A stretch of DNA of 64,000 nucleotides from NCBI RefSeq assembly GCF_024643205.1, contig NZ_JAMKQJ010000003.1, forward strand, positions 434,001 to 498,000, read 5' to 3'. Position 1 is the stretch's first letter, and each line of letters opens with the position of its first letter. The position numbers and the translations under genes were made by a program. The DNA comes from Parapedobacter tibetensis. Its GTDB lineage: Bacteria > Bacteroidota > Bacteroidia > Sphingobacteriales > Sphingobacteriaceae. Positions 8,082 through 17,300 of the stretch are shown here, one piece after another. The notes beneath the pieces were generated by a model. It did no database searches. It was not told the DNA's origin and saw only the letters and a program-made list of their open reading frames with translations.

Positions 8082-8741
8082 GCCCTTCTCGCGCATTGTA
8101 CCGAATTTTATAATATACCCCGTTCCTGAATGCGGTTTATCGTAGCAGTTCTTTGACATCCAGGTATTGTTTGGCAATCCCCGTAGAAAGGGTTGCCGCA
8201 AGTGAGGAGCACGGCTCCCTTTTAAGGAAGAAACATTTTCCTTATAAGGTATTGCGTTCCTCTTTAAAGGTAAAAGGCTCCGCTTTAAGGGGGAAATATT
8301 TTCCCTATAAGGTATGGCGCCCTCCTTTAAAGGGAAAGGGCTTCGCTTTAAGGGGAAAACATGTTCCCTACAAGGTACGGCGTTTCCCTTTAAAGGGAAG
8401 AGGCTCTGCTTTGAGGGGGAAACATTTTCCCTACAAGGTACGGTGCTCCCGTTTAAAGGTGAGGGGTTCCGCTTTAAAGGGGAAACATTTTCCCTACAAG
8501 GTACGGTGCTCCCCTTTAAAGGGAAGAAGCCCCGCTTGCAAGCAAAACCGAAAATCCTTCCGTAACCACGTGTTACAATGACAAAAAATCAACCCCAAAC
8601 CCCGGATTCCCGGAAAACCGAACCGATCAGCCTACATCGAGGATTAGTTCATTTATTTTTTCATCGACATCATTATTTTTCAATGGCGATGGAGCTTGCC
8701 TGCATATCGCAGTCAGGTTTTAACTTTTAAATTTTTTAACA
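8082..8741. other. Non-coding stretch between AraC and the FnIII-like gene
   Basis: Apart from the 63-bp tandem repeat, nothing clearly codes. From 8640 to 8741 the DNA becomes AT-rich and ends in TTTTAACTTTTAAATTTTTTAAC directly before the ATG at 8742; that stretch is a likely promoter/leader. Confidence 0.5.
8214..8530. repeat. 63-bp tandem repeat, five copies, each built of 21-bp subunits
   Basis: The marker GGCTCCGCTTTAAG (with small variants) recurs at about 8214, 8276, 8339, 8402, 8465 and 8528, a period of 62-63 bp. Inside each unit the palindromes CCCTTTAAAGGG and TTTTCCCT recur, giving 21-bp sub-units. Because 21 is a multiple of three, two frames stay open and read as seven-residue repeats (for example FKGKGLR or FSLQGTV). 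I do not annotate a protein here: there is no credible start or RBS, and periodic DNA opens such frames by itself. Confidence 0.85.
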
Positions 8742-9359
8742 ATGTATTTTAAACCAAAAACAAATTTCGGAAAAATGAGCACCAAGGCGCTAGACCATAT
8801 CGCTGAGACCGTGTTTACCAAAATGACAGGGAACGAACTGTTCCCAAACCCTATACCAGCCCTTACGGAGCTGGAAACCAATCTGGCCGACTACCGTTCG
8901 GCATTGCCGGATGCCGCTTTGGGCGGCAAACATGCCACCGAGGTGCGCAACCAGCGGCATGAGATGCTAGCCCGTACGCTGCGGTCACTGGCTTTGCATG
9001 TACAACAAGTGGCTGATGGCGATGCCGCCGTTATTCTTTCGGCCGGTTTCGACCACAATAAGACGAGGCAGCCGAACGGCCCTTGCCCCAAACCGATGGA
9101 CGTACAAGTAATCAACGGGCCGGTGGGCTCGCGGCGTGTGACGGTGAAGGTTAAGCCCAACGCTGCTGCACGGGGTTACCGGTTTGCCTACCGTGTTGTT
9201 GGCAGCGGCAATCCATGGGTTGAAGTGTTCTCCTATGGATCCTCCCGCCAATTGCAAGGCCTGGAACGCTTCACTGAGTACGAGTTCCGGGCAGTGTACG
9301 TGGGTACGGATACCGACCGGCTGGACTACAGCGATCCGGTGACGGCCGCCGTGGTGTAG
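8742..9359 (+). CDS. Small protein with C-terminal fibronectin type III-like domain
   Basis: 205 residues without a signal peptide. Residues 1-115 are helical (KMSTKALDHIAETVFTKMTGN, LARTLRSLALHVQQVADGD). Residues 118-205 look like an FnIII domain: VQVINGPVGSRRVTVKVKPN, GYRFAYRV, LQGLERFTEYEFRAVYVGTD and DPVTAAVV give the expected strands and the Tyr/Leu core. The function is unknown. A terminator follows. It stands downstream of the AraC gene and the repeat region, and two palindromes bracket it. Confidence 0.7.
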   Translation: MYFKPKTNFGKMSTKALDHIAETVFTKMTGNELFPNPIPALTELETNLADYRSALPDAALGGKHATEVRNQRHEMLARTLRSLALHVQQVADGDAAVILSAGFDHNKTRQPNGPCPKPMDVQVINGPVGSRRVTVKVKPNAAARGYRFAYRVVGSGNPWVEVFSYGSSRQLQGLERFTEYEFRAVYVGTDTDRLDYSDPVTAAVV

Positions 9360-9399
9360 GAGCAGTTCTTATCGCCATTCGCCGGTCTTTCCGGCAGTC

Positions 9400-9434
9400 A
9401 GCGGCATCTCCGAAAGGGGGTGCCGCTTTTTTTG
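9400..9434 (+). terminator. Rho-independent terminator after the FnIII-like gene
   Basis: AGCGGCATC (9400-9408) pairs with GGTGCCGCT (9419-9427), followed by a run of seven T. A second small hairpin GCCGG/CCGGC precedes it at 9381-9395. It lies 40 nt after the stop codon at 9359. Confidence 0.85.
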
Positions 9435-9471
9435 ATGCTGGAAACCAATTGAAATCCAAAATAGCCTCATG

Positions 9472-9716
9472 ATGATGACCTGTTCGGTTGACCGTTATTA
9501 TTGCCATCTCCGTCCTGAAGGCATTTTGTGACTTTTATATCACGCCAAAACCCTGTTTTTTTCGTGCTTTTGGCGCGATATAAAACATTATATTACGCCA
9601 AAACCCGCAAAACACTATTTCACGTTGATCACTTCTTTTGGCGTTAGCAACGCCGAACAATACCCCGGGTTGATCCAGAAATCCATCACGATGGATGACC
9701 TGTTCGGCTGACCGTA
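9472..9716. repeat. Pair of 22-bp direct repeats
   Basis: GATGACCTGTTCGGTTGACCG near 9473-9494 recurs near 9695-9716 with one change (T to C). The copies flank the second long palindrome. They may mark a small insertion or a duplicated regulatory site. Confidence 0.6.
9533..9585. repeat. Second long palindrome, related to the one at 8024
   Basis: TTTTATATCACGCCAAAA (9533-9550) pairs with TTTTGGCGCGATATAAAA (9568-9585) at 17 of 18 positions with a 17-nt loop. A further half copy, TATTACGCCAAAAC, follows at about 9592. The T-rich loop and flanks could act as a terminator. The arm shares a core with the palindrome at 8024-8081. Confidence 0.75.
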
Positions 9717-9759
9717 GACGGCAACGGGCAAATGCATGTACCTTTGTCTCCTGTTTGCA

Positions 9760-10233
9760 TCAAAATAACCCCCAATCATCTTCCACTTCATCTTTTTCAA
9801 AAGCATCTACCCAATTAACAAATAGGTGCCTGAATTTTTCCAGCTCTATTTTGAGCAGTTTTGTGTATTCGGTCTTTCCCATTCCTCTGGCCTCAGCGAA
9901 ATCAACTTGCTCCCGCAATTGCCGACCATGTAGGCGGATGATGGCCGCATTTTCCATACGTAAGATGTATAGATCTCCCCCTTCAGCACCGATAATTTTT
10001 GGTGGTATCATGAGTGCATTTTCCATGATCAGCTCGGTGGTCAGATCAGCCTGGTCTCCTACCAACGTTTCGCAAAACAATTTTGCGATATGATAAACTT
10101 TTCTCGATTGCTCATATAGCGCTTCGGCCCGGAGCAAGCTCGGCTCTCTTTTCCAACCCTTGCCATCATGATCGACATTGAATCGTTTGCGGAAATCCCA
10201 TTTAGGAATTTCATTCTTGAATAATTCGTCCAT
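9760..10233 (-). CDS. Hypothetical soluble protein
   Basis: 157 residues, with no signal peptide or membrane helix. The composition is typical of a real cytoplasmic protein: helices such as LLRAEALYEQSRKVYHIAKLFCETLVGD, a middle part IPPKIIGAEGGDLYILRMENAAIIRLHGRQLREQV, and an acidic tail AFEKDEVEDDWGLF. I recognise no family. It is isolated between the palindrome region and the Rhs locus; the flanking spaces contain no other gene. Confidence 0.65.
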   Translation of the reverse strand: MDELFKNEIPKWDFRKRFNVDHDGKGWKREPSLLRAEALYEQSRKVYHIAKLFCETLVGDQADLTTELIMENALMIPPKIIGAEGGDLYILRMENAAIIRLHGRQLREQVDFAEARGMGKTEYTKLLKIELEKFRHLFVNWVDAFEKDEVEDDWGLF

Positions 10234-10780
10234 AACGTTTAGTCGTTTGGCAAATAGATTAACTCCCTGTCAGCCTCTCAGAATATCCAGCGTTTATTTG
10301 CTTTTGCTATGCAATAGTATCGAAAATATCTGCGTGATGGAAATGGAAAGACAACCCATGCAATAAAAAAGGTATTTGGTTTATCTACTACATGCTGCGC
10401 AATACAAAACATAATGAACTCATTAATCCAAGCTATTTGCTGAAATTTTTATCCAAGGTCTTGTCGGCCATGTTGTCTGCATAAACCTCCGTATAGCACA
10501 ACGTAAACATAATTTAAGACTAATGAATATACAATTTTTTTTTCGATGAAAACGGGACACCATGAAAAAAGTCAAAACTTAATTTGGAATTGTGGAAATG
10601 TATCCTTAAACTTACAACGAAATAAGACATCAGCCTAAACGTGTGTAAGATTCCAACTGGATGTATTTTCGGCTAATGTGTGCGGGGGTGAATGGCCCCA
10701 AGGGCATATTATAATGATTAAACCGATTTACATAAACCAACAGATCGACTAGGGGAATTAACATACACCAATTAATATCT
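10234..10780. other. Gene-free AT-rich stretch upstream of the Rhs locus
   Basis: 547 nt in which I see no gene, RNA or repeat. It is AT-rich, includes poly-T stretches near 10530-10545, and probably contains the promoter of the genes starting at 10781. Confidence 0.5.
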
Positions 10781-11041
10781 ATGAAACCTATACCCACCTT
10801 TATAGCCTTGCTATGTGCATGTACCTTGCATCTATCCGCCCAGAAACTGCCGAACGGCAATACCGGCATCGGCACCATTGACCCCCAAGCGAAGCTGGCC
10901 GTTGATGGCGACACCCTGGCCAAGGAAGTAAAAATGAAGACGGATATCACGGTGCCGGACTATGTCTTCGAGCCGGATTATGAGCTACCCACGGACATCC
11001 GCACACCACAACCGCATGTTCTTAACGTAAGATATATATGA
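10781..11041 (+). CDS. Truncated secreted fibre-type protein
   Basis: 86 residues: a Sec signal peptide MKPIPTFIALLCACTLHLSA, then NTGIGTIDPQAKLAVDGD and a VKMKTDITVPDYVFEPDYELPT segment. These two blocks are the hallmark of Bacteroidota tail-fibre/TMF-like proteins, which normally continue with a coiled-coil chaperone-like tail of 50-100 residues. Here the frame leaves homology after DIRTP and ends. The stop overlaps the next start (ATGA), so it is translationally coupled to the Rhs gene. It may be a degenerate remnant kept as a leader gene, or a short functional adaptor. Confidence 0.6.
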   Translation: MKPIPTFIALLCACTLHLSAQKLPNGNTGIGTIDPQAKLAVDGDTLAKEVKMKTDITVPDYVFEPDYELPTDIRTPQPHVLNVRYI

Positions 11042-14000
11042 AAACTGGATTAGACAAAGGTAATATGTTTGCGGGGTGGGCTGTGTTCCTAATAACTCTG
11101 GTATCGGTGGGAATGCATGCCCAAGCGCAAACAGGCGAACATTTCCAAGCCTCGAAAGTGATTCCACCATCTCCAACGGCAGCGTCATTGGTGAAGTTCG
11201 TGGATATTGAGGCAAGCCATTTCACGGGTGGGCACGGCCTCGGTGTTCCCTTATTGGATGAAAGTTCCGATAAAGTACCCATAAGGATAAGCCTTGAATA
11301 TAATTCCGCAAACGGCATCAAAGTTTCCGATGAGGCAAGTTGGGTCGGATTGGGATGGGCCCTTTCTGACGGGGGTGGGGTTATCACCCGTTCGATCCGG
11401 GGGTTGGATGATTTTAAGACTGGCGGATACCCTTCGGCGACCGCACTTCCTCCGCACGATGAACACAATTATGTCGAATCTCCCATTCTTGATCCCCAAG
11501 AGGCGCATGAAACCGGCCAATATTTCCGGCACGTTGGGAATCGAACGATAGATGCTGAGCCGGATGTTTTCTATTACAATTTCGCGGGAAATACGGGTAA
11601 GTTTTTTTTGGGCAAGCAGAGCATGGGGGACAGTATCTATGTGGAAAAGCAGAATAACCTCAAGATAGAACTGCTGGAAAGGGTCAATTCCGCGAGGTGG
11701 GCGATCACAGATCCGCAAGGTTACAAGTATTTTTTCGGAACGCCTGAAATTGCCGGGAGTTACTATAAAAATTCCGACCTGGCCAATTTCAGTGGCCTTG
11801 AGCCTAATTTTACCAACGCATACGATGAGTCCGAGAACGCTTGGTATCTGGATTCCATCATGGATCCCCAGGGGCAAACCGTGGTCCGCTTCCAATACGA
11901 ACCCGGCCTAAGCCTGAGCGTGATCCAGGTGCACCAGAAACGTTATGATAGATTGGCGTTGGGGGGATACACCCAAGAGATCGGGCCGATGGCAACCGTA
12001 TACAATTTTACTTCCGCCAGCAGGCAAAGGATACAGAACGTGTATCTGCGGAAAATAACCTATGACAAAGGTAGTATCCTCTTCAGTAGGACCGTACGCG
12101 ATGACGTGGAACCGGACCCCTTTTTGAACACTAATAGCTGGAAGCCCCAGAAATTATCCGAAATAGCGCAGTACGACCTAAACAATGCCTTGGTCCGAAA
12201 GTTTGTCTTTTCCTATAGTTATTTCAACGGTTCATATGCCGGGGCGAACCCGCACCAGTTCCTCCGCTTGAAACTGGATTCCATCGCTGAAGTCGGGCGG
12301 GACAATTCTTCTTCTCCCCCCTATCGTTTTTCCTACTTCCGTCCGCAGGAGCTTCCTTCCAAATATAGGAGGCAGATCGATGAATGGGGCTATTATTCTT
12401 CATTTGCCGGTTACACGATTCCCGGGGAGGTGGCGCCGACGCTTTTGCCGACCGTGACGGAGATTAAAGACGGTAGCCCCTGGACATTCCAGGGGGTCGA
12501 TCGTTTAAGCGACAGCACGGGGATGTTCAGCAAGCGGGGCTTGCTTACTTCCGTTGTCTATCCAACGGGCGGAAGGACGGAATTCGATTACGAGCCGCAT
12601 AGCCATCCTGTGACACCCTATCAGCATATCAGGAAGACCGAGATAGCCAAGGCCGATGGGTCCAATGCCTATTCGGAGACAATCGGTCATTTTACCTTGA
12701 GCCTCGGGCGGGAAGTGGCGCTCGACCTAACTTGTTATCCAATAGCTGACGACCGGATACCCGATGGACAGGCTGTCGCCTACCTTCGGAACGGTTCAAA
12801 CGCCATTATCGGAACGTTCTCCATTGCGAGCCCCAATGCCACGGTTTACCTGTCTTCCGGAGATTACACGATAGAGGTAATCTATCATCCGGAGTACGTG
12901 ACTATCCTTTCCGCGTCGTCTACTTCGTATACAACGGTCAGGAATAAGGCAATCGGGGGGCTCCGCATAAAATCGATATCGGAATATGCCCAAAATAATG
13001 CCCTTCTCCGGCAAAAGAAGTTTATATATAGCGTTGATGGCAGTCCGGACGGCTTCTCTTCTGCCAAGGTTACGTTCCCGAAAAGACATTACACGAGGGG
13101 TTGCAGCAAATATCTGCAGACCGAAGACGGATGGCTTTCGTCCCACGCGCTTTTCCTGATCAGAACGTCGTCTTCGGTAAATCCGCTGGGAGGGCATGCC
13201 CCGCCTTCCCATGTAACCTATTCCGATGTCTATGTTTTCGAAGGGGGCGGCAACGGGGATGGCCACATACATTATAATTTCCACAATTTAGGTCCGGGGT
13301 TCACTTTCCAGGAACCGGAACTTCCACTTTCATTCTCGGGAGTTAATGGAAAGCTGAAATATATCGAATATAAGGACGGTTCATGGAAATTGCTCAAACG
13401 GAAGGACTACGGATATCGGCAAATGCATGGGTCGTCCCTGAAAGCCGCAAAGTTTATGAAGCCAAATACGGATACAAGCCCCTTTTTTATTTATCAAGAT
13501 GGCGACATACGCTATTATGACAACCTATCTGAATGGTGGGTGACCAGCGAAGAGGTAGAAACGGATTACAGCCACGGAACGGTGATGGCGGTCCGCCAAA
13601 AATACTTCTACGGTAATTTGCTCCACAAGCAAATGACACGGAAAATGGTGTCCCAATCCAATTTGGATACCATCTCCACCGTTTATAAATATCCCACCGA
13701 CTTCACGTCCGCCCCATACATTCTTATGGTGGCCAAGAACATCATCTCTCCGGCAATCGTAAAGGAGCATCGGAGGAATGACGTAGCCTATCTTTGGGAT
13801 AAGCAAAACTACCAGTTGTGGCCGGATGGTGTGATTGCGCCCGTATCGGAACAACAGAGCAGGGACGGGGTCAATTATAGGACTTTATTAAGGTATCATG
13901 CATACGACAGTAAAGGAAACGTGACGAGTTTTTCCAAGGACAATGATGCGCGTGTGTCTTTCGTTTGGGGCTACAATAAAACCTTGCCCATTGTTCAGGC

Positions 14001-14340
14001 GGTAAATGCCGATGGGCCAAACCTGTCGGCCAAGGCCGATGAGTCCGTCGTGGAATTGGGTTACGGGAATATCGACGCCTTTCTCTCTTCCGTGGGGGAA
14101 ATGCAGACGAACGCACAGAAAACCCTTTGGTCGAATTTTAACCAAAAGCTGCGCCAAAAGCTTCCGGATGACGTTACGTTAATGACATTTGCCTACCATC
14201 CGCAATATGGGCGGGTGTGCGCAACCGATGCGACCAATAGGCCCATGTATTATGAGTATGACGGCCTGGGGCGCCTATATGTTGTCAAGGATTTTGACGG
14301 ATCGATTTTAGAGACCTATAAATACCAATACAAAAGATGA
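11038..14340 (+). CDS. Secreted Rhs-family N-terminal protein
   Basis: 1100 residues with an N-terminal signal peptide (FAGWAVFLITLVSVGMHAQAQ, about residues 10-31). An initial block GLGVPLLDESSDKVPIRISLEYNSANGIKVSDEASWVGLGWALSDGGGVITR follows the SpvB/Rhs shell pattern found in Bacteroidota. The C-terminal end contains YD-type repeats (YYEYDGLGRLYVVKDFDGSILETYKYQYK). It lacks the core DPxGxx tip. Together with the next gene it seems to build the closed Rhs shell. It overlaps its neighbours by 4 nt on both sides (ATGA at 11038 and 14337), so the three genes form one translational unit. Confidence 0.85.
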   Translation: MKTGLDKGNMFAGWAVFLITLVSVGMHAQAQTGEHFQASKVIPPSPTAASLVKFVDIEASHFTGGHGLGVPLLDESSDKVPIRISLEYNSANGIKVSDEASWVGLGWALSDGGGVITRSIRGLDDFKTGGYPSATALPPHDEHNYVESPILDPQEAHETGQYFRHVGNRTIDAEPDVFYYNFAGNTGKFFLGKQSMGDSIYVEKQNNLKIELLERVNSARWAITDPQGYKYFFGTPEIAGSYYKNSDLANFSGLEPNFTNAYDESENAWYLDSIMDPQGQTVVRFQYEPGLSLSVIQVHQKRYDRLALGGYTQEIGPMATVYNFTSASRQRIQNVYLRKITYDKGSILFSRTVRDDVEPDPFLNTNSWKPQKLSEIAQYDLNNALVRKFVFSYSYFNGSYAGANPHQFLRLKLDSIAEVGRDNSSSPPYRFSYFRPQELPSKYRRQIDEWGYYSSFAGYTIPGEVAPTLLPTVTEIKDGSPWTFQGVDRLSDSTGMFSKRGLLTSVVYPTGGRTEFDYEPHSHPVTPYQHIRKTEIAKADGSNAYSETIGHFTLSLGREVALDLTCYPIADDRIPDGQAVAYLRNGSNAIIGTFSIASPNATVYLSSGDYTIEVIYHPEYVTILSASSTSYTTVRNKAIGGLRIKSISEYAQNNALLRQKKFIYSVDGSPDGFSSAKVTFPKRHYTRGCSKYLQTEDGWLSSHALFLIRTSSSVNPLGGHAPPSHVTYSDVYVFEGGGNGDGHIHYNFHNLGPGFTFQEPELPLSFSGVNGKLKYIEYKDGSWKLLKRKDYGYRQMHGSSLKAAKFMKPNTDTSPFFIYQDGDIRYYDNLSEWWVTSEEVETDYSHGTVMAVRQKYFYGNLLHKQMTRKMVSQSNLDTISTVYKYPTDFTSAPYILMVAKNIISPAIVKEHRRNDVAYLWDKQNYQLWPDGVIAPVSEQQSRDGVNYRTLLRYHAYDSKGNVTSFSKDNDARVSFVWGYNKTLPIVQAVNADGPNLSAKADESVVELGYGNIDAFLSSVGEMQTNAQKTLWSNFNQKLRQKLPDDVTLMTFAYHPQYGRVCATDATNRPMYYEYDGLGRLYVVKDFDGSILETYKYQYKR

Positions 14341-17300
14341 ATGCCATGGTAAAGCTGCCCATACAGTTCTTGGCGATAGCCGCCATGATATGCCTGACTT
14401 TTTTTGCAAAAGGGCAAGGCCAAAAAGGCCATATCGAAATCACGGGCCCGTCGGTCGTCAATCTTAATGAAGAGGTAGAGTATCGCATTGTTTTCCGAAA
14501 CAGGAACGGTGCCATTATACATGCCCCTTTTCCCGATTCCTACACCTGGGCATATTCTCTGGGCGCCGGCCCTTTAGTCACGGTGGAGGAAGAGCCTTAC
14601 CGTATAAAGCTTAGGTGGACCCAATTGGGGGAGTTTGAGTTCGACTATCTTTTGTACACAGAGGGTGACCATCCTGATTTCCTATACATCAGTGCCGATG
14701 TGACTTTGGATGTTTTGGTGGTTGATCCGGGAAGACCGATTTTATCAGCGGCAAACGGGGGAGTGTTACCGGTGAACGGCACAACGGTGCTCTCGGTTAC
14801 GAACGGCCCTTTTAATTCCTATGTGTGGAAGCGTGAAAACGGAACGGTCATAAGCGGGGCCACCGGGGCGTCGTACACGACCAACCTGCCCGGGGGGTAC
14901 ATGCTGCAAGCAACGAAGGCCGGCAAAACCCATGTTTCCGGTGTCTTCCGGGTTTATAGCCAAGCGGCCGTAGCCAATCGGAACTCGGTCACAAAAAGTG
15001 TCGTCAAAAAAAGCGGGCTGGGATCCTTTTTGGATGTGGAGGCTCTAACCATCGCAGACAGGAACAAAACAATTGCATACTACGATGATTTGGGCAGGGA
15101 AGAACAGGTTGTTTCCTGGCAGGCCTCGCCCTTGGGCAAGGACATTGTGCAATCACAGACCTATGATAACATTGGCCGCCCGCACCTGACGTTCGCTCCG
15201 TACATGCAAGGATCCGACGGGGCATATAAGCCCAACGCCCTTCCAAACGTACGGCCAAACTATGGCATGGGGGATTATATGTCCGGTGAGCATTTCAAGT
15301 TTTACCAGAATCCTGCGGGTGTACAAGACGGCCGGCCGTTCGGTGAAACGGTCCATGAGCGTTCGCCGTTGGGCAGGGAGGAGTTTACATACGGCCCCGG
15401 GGAAGACTGGAAGAATGAAAAGAGGTCTGTGCGCACCGTGAATTCGCTTAATTCGCACGGCACGGGCGACTATGACGAGAAAGTCATCTGCTGGCGCATC
15501 GCCGCCAACGGCCTTCCCTATCGATACCATTTCTATACCAATGCAAGCAATGGCTATTATGAAAGCGGTAAGCTGTCCGTGAGAAGCCTTATCGATGAGG
15601 AAGGCCTGGAAACGCGGGAATACGTCACCTCCGGGGGGCAGACGGTGCTGCGGAAAGTCCAGCGGACACGGAACCGGACGCAGCTGGGGAACAGGGGGCA
15701 CTGGACGCAGACCTATTATATTTATGACGACTACGGGAACCTTGTTTTTGTCCTTCCACCGGACCTGTCGGATCGCTTATCGCAAAGCGACAGTTCGGTT
15801 CCGACCGAAGCGGAATTGCTGGAATCTGCGTATTGGTATAAATATGACCTCAGGAACAGGCTGATAGAAAAGAAGATCCCGGCCAGTGGGTGGCGGCATA
15901 TGGTATATGACAGGCGTGACAGGCTTGTGCTCGAACAGGACGCCAACCAGCGGCCGCAGGGGAAATGGGGATTTATAAAGTACGACGTTTTCGGGAGGGT
16001 CGCGCAAACAGGGATTTACAATTCAACCCTGAACAGGGTGTCGCTGCAGTCCCAATTGGACGCGTCCAATGCCCCCCTTTGGGTGGGCAGGCTTAACGCC
16101 TCGGAATATACAAACCTGGCTTTCCCTACCACGAACATGGCTGTGTATGTTACAAATTACTACGATACGTACGGTTTTACGGGCGTTGCCGGCTTGCCCG
16201 CTATCGATTTTAGCCCGAGTCCGAAGACAAAGGCATTGCTGACGGGCACGAGGGTTGGCAAGGATGATGGGTCAGCCCCCCTGCTGACCGTTTACTATTA
16301 TGATGACAAGGGGCGATTAAGGCAGACCGCCGGCCAGAATCATTTGGGCGGAACCGATTACGTTACCGACCTCTACAATTTCCCCGGGCAATTGCTCCAG
16401 TCCACAAGGAAACACATTGCCCAGGGCCAGACAACGACGCTCGTAACGGGATACGGTTATGATCACGCTGGCAGATTATTAAGCACATCCCATACAATCA
16501 ATAATCAGGAAAAGGTTATTTTATCCAAAAATGAGTATAACGAGATTGGCGAGCTGAAGAAAAAGTCCCTTGGGGGAAACAGCTTGGGGACCTCTTTTTT
16601 GACGGGCATTGATTATGTGCACAATATCCGCGGCTGGTTGGAAAGTGCCAGTTCCCCATATTTTACGTTTAGTCTGAAATACAATAATCCCACAAATACG
16701 GGGATCGCATATTATAATGGAAATATTTCGGAGCAACATTGGGTGCAATCGGGGCAGGTCAGCAAGTATTTCACCTACACCTACGATGCACTGCACCGGC
16801 TTGTTGACGGGAACAGTGCCGGAAACATGCGTGAGCAATTGACCTATGATTTGATGGGGAACATCACTACGTTGAAAAGAGATAACCATGCTAGCGGAAT
16901 TTCGTATACCTATACCGGAAATCGATTGGTAAATCTTTCTGGGGCGGTATCCGGAAACTATGCTTACGACCCAAACGGAAATGCGACCTCCGACCGTACA
17001 GGAATGGCTTTTGCCTATAATTTCCTCAATCTGCCGAAAACGGCAGATAAGACGGGCATGAGTATAAGCTATATGTATGATGCATTGGGTATAAAGCTCC
17101 GGAAAACTTCAACAATCAGTGGGAGCACCACTATCCGCAATTACCTGGAGGGCATCGAGTACAACGGCAACGCGATCGACCTGATCCATACGGGAGAAGG
17201 GATTGCCCTGCGAAGTGGCAGCAGTTATGTGTACCAATTCAATCTGACGGACCATTTGGGGAATGTCCGTGCTACAATCAAGCGGTCCGGCAGCAACGTG

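Noticed and set aside
8153..8581. 142-codon frame over the tandem repeat
   Set aside because: The frame is open because the 21/63-bp period is a multiple of three; a second frame is open as well, and there is no start context or known domain.
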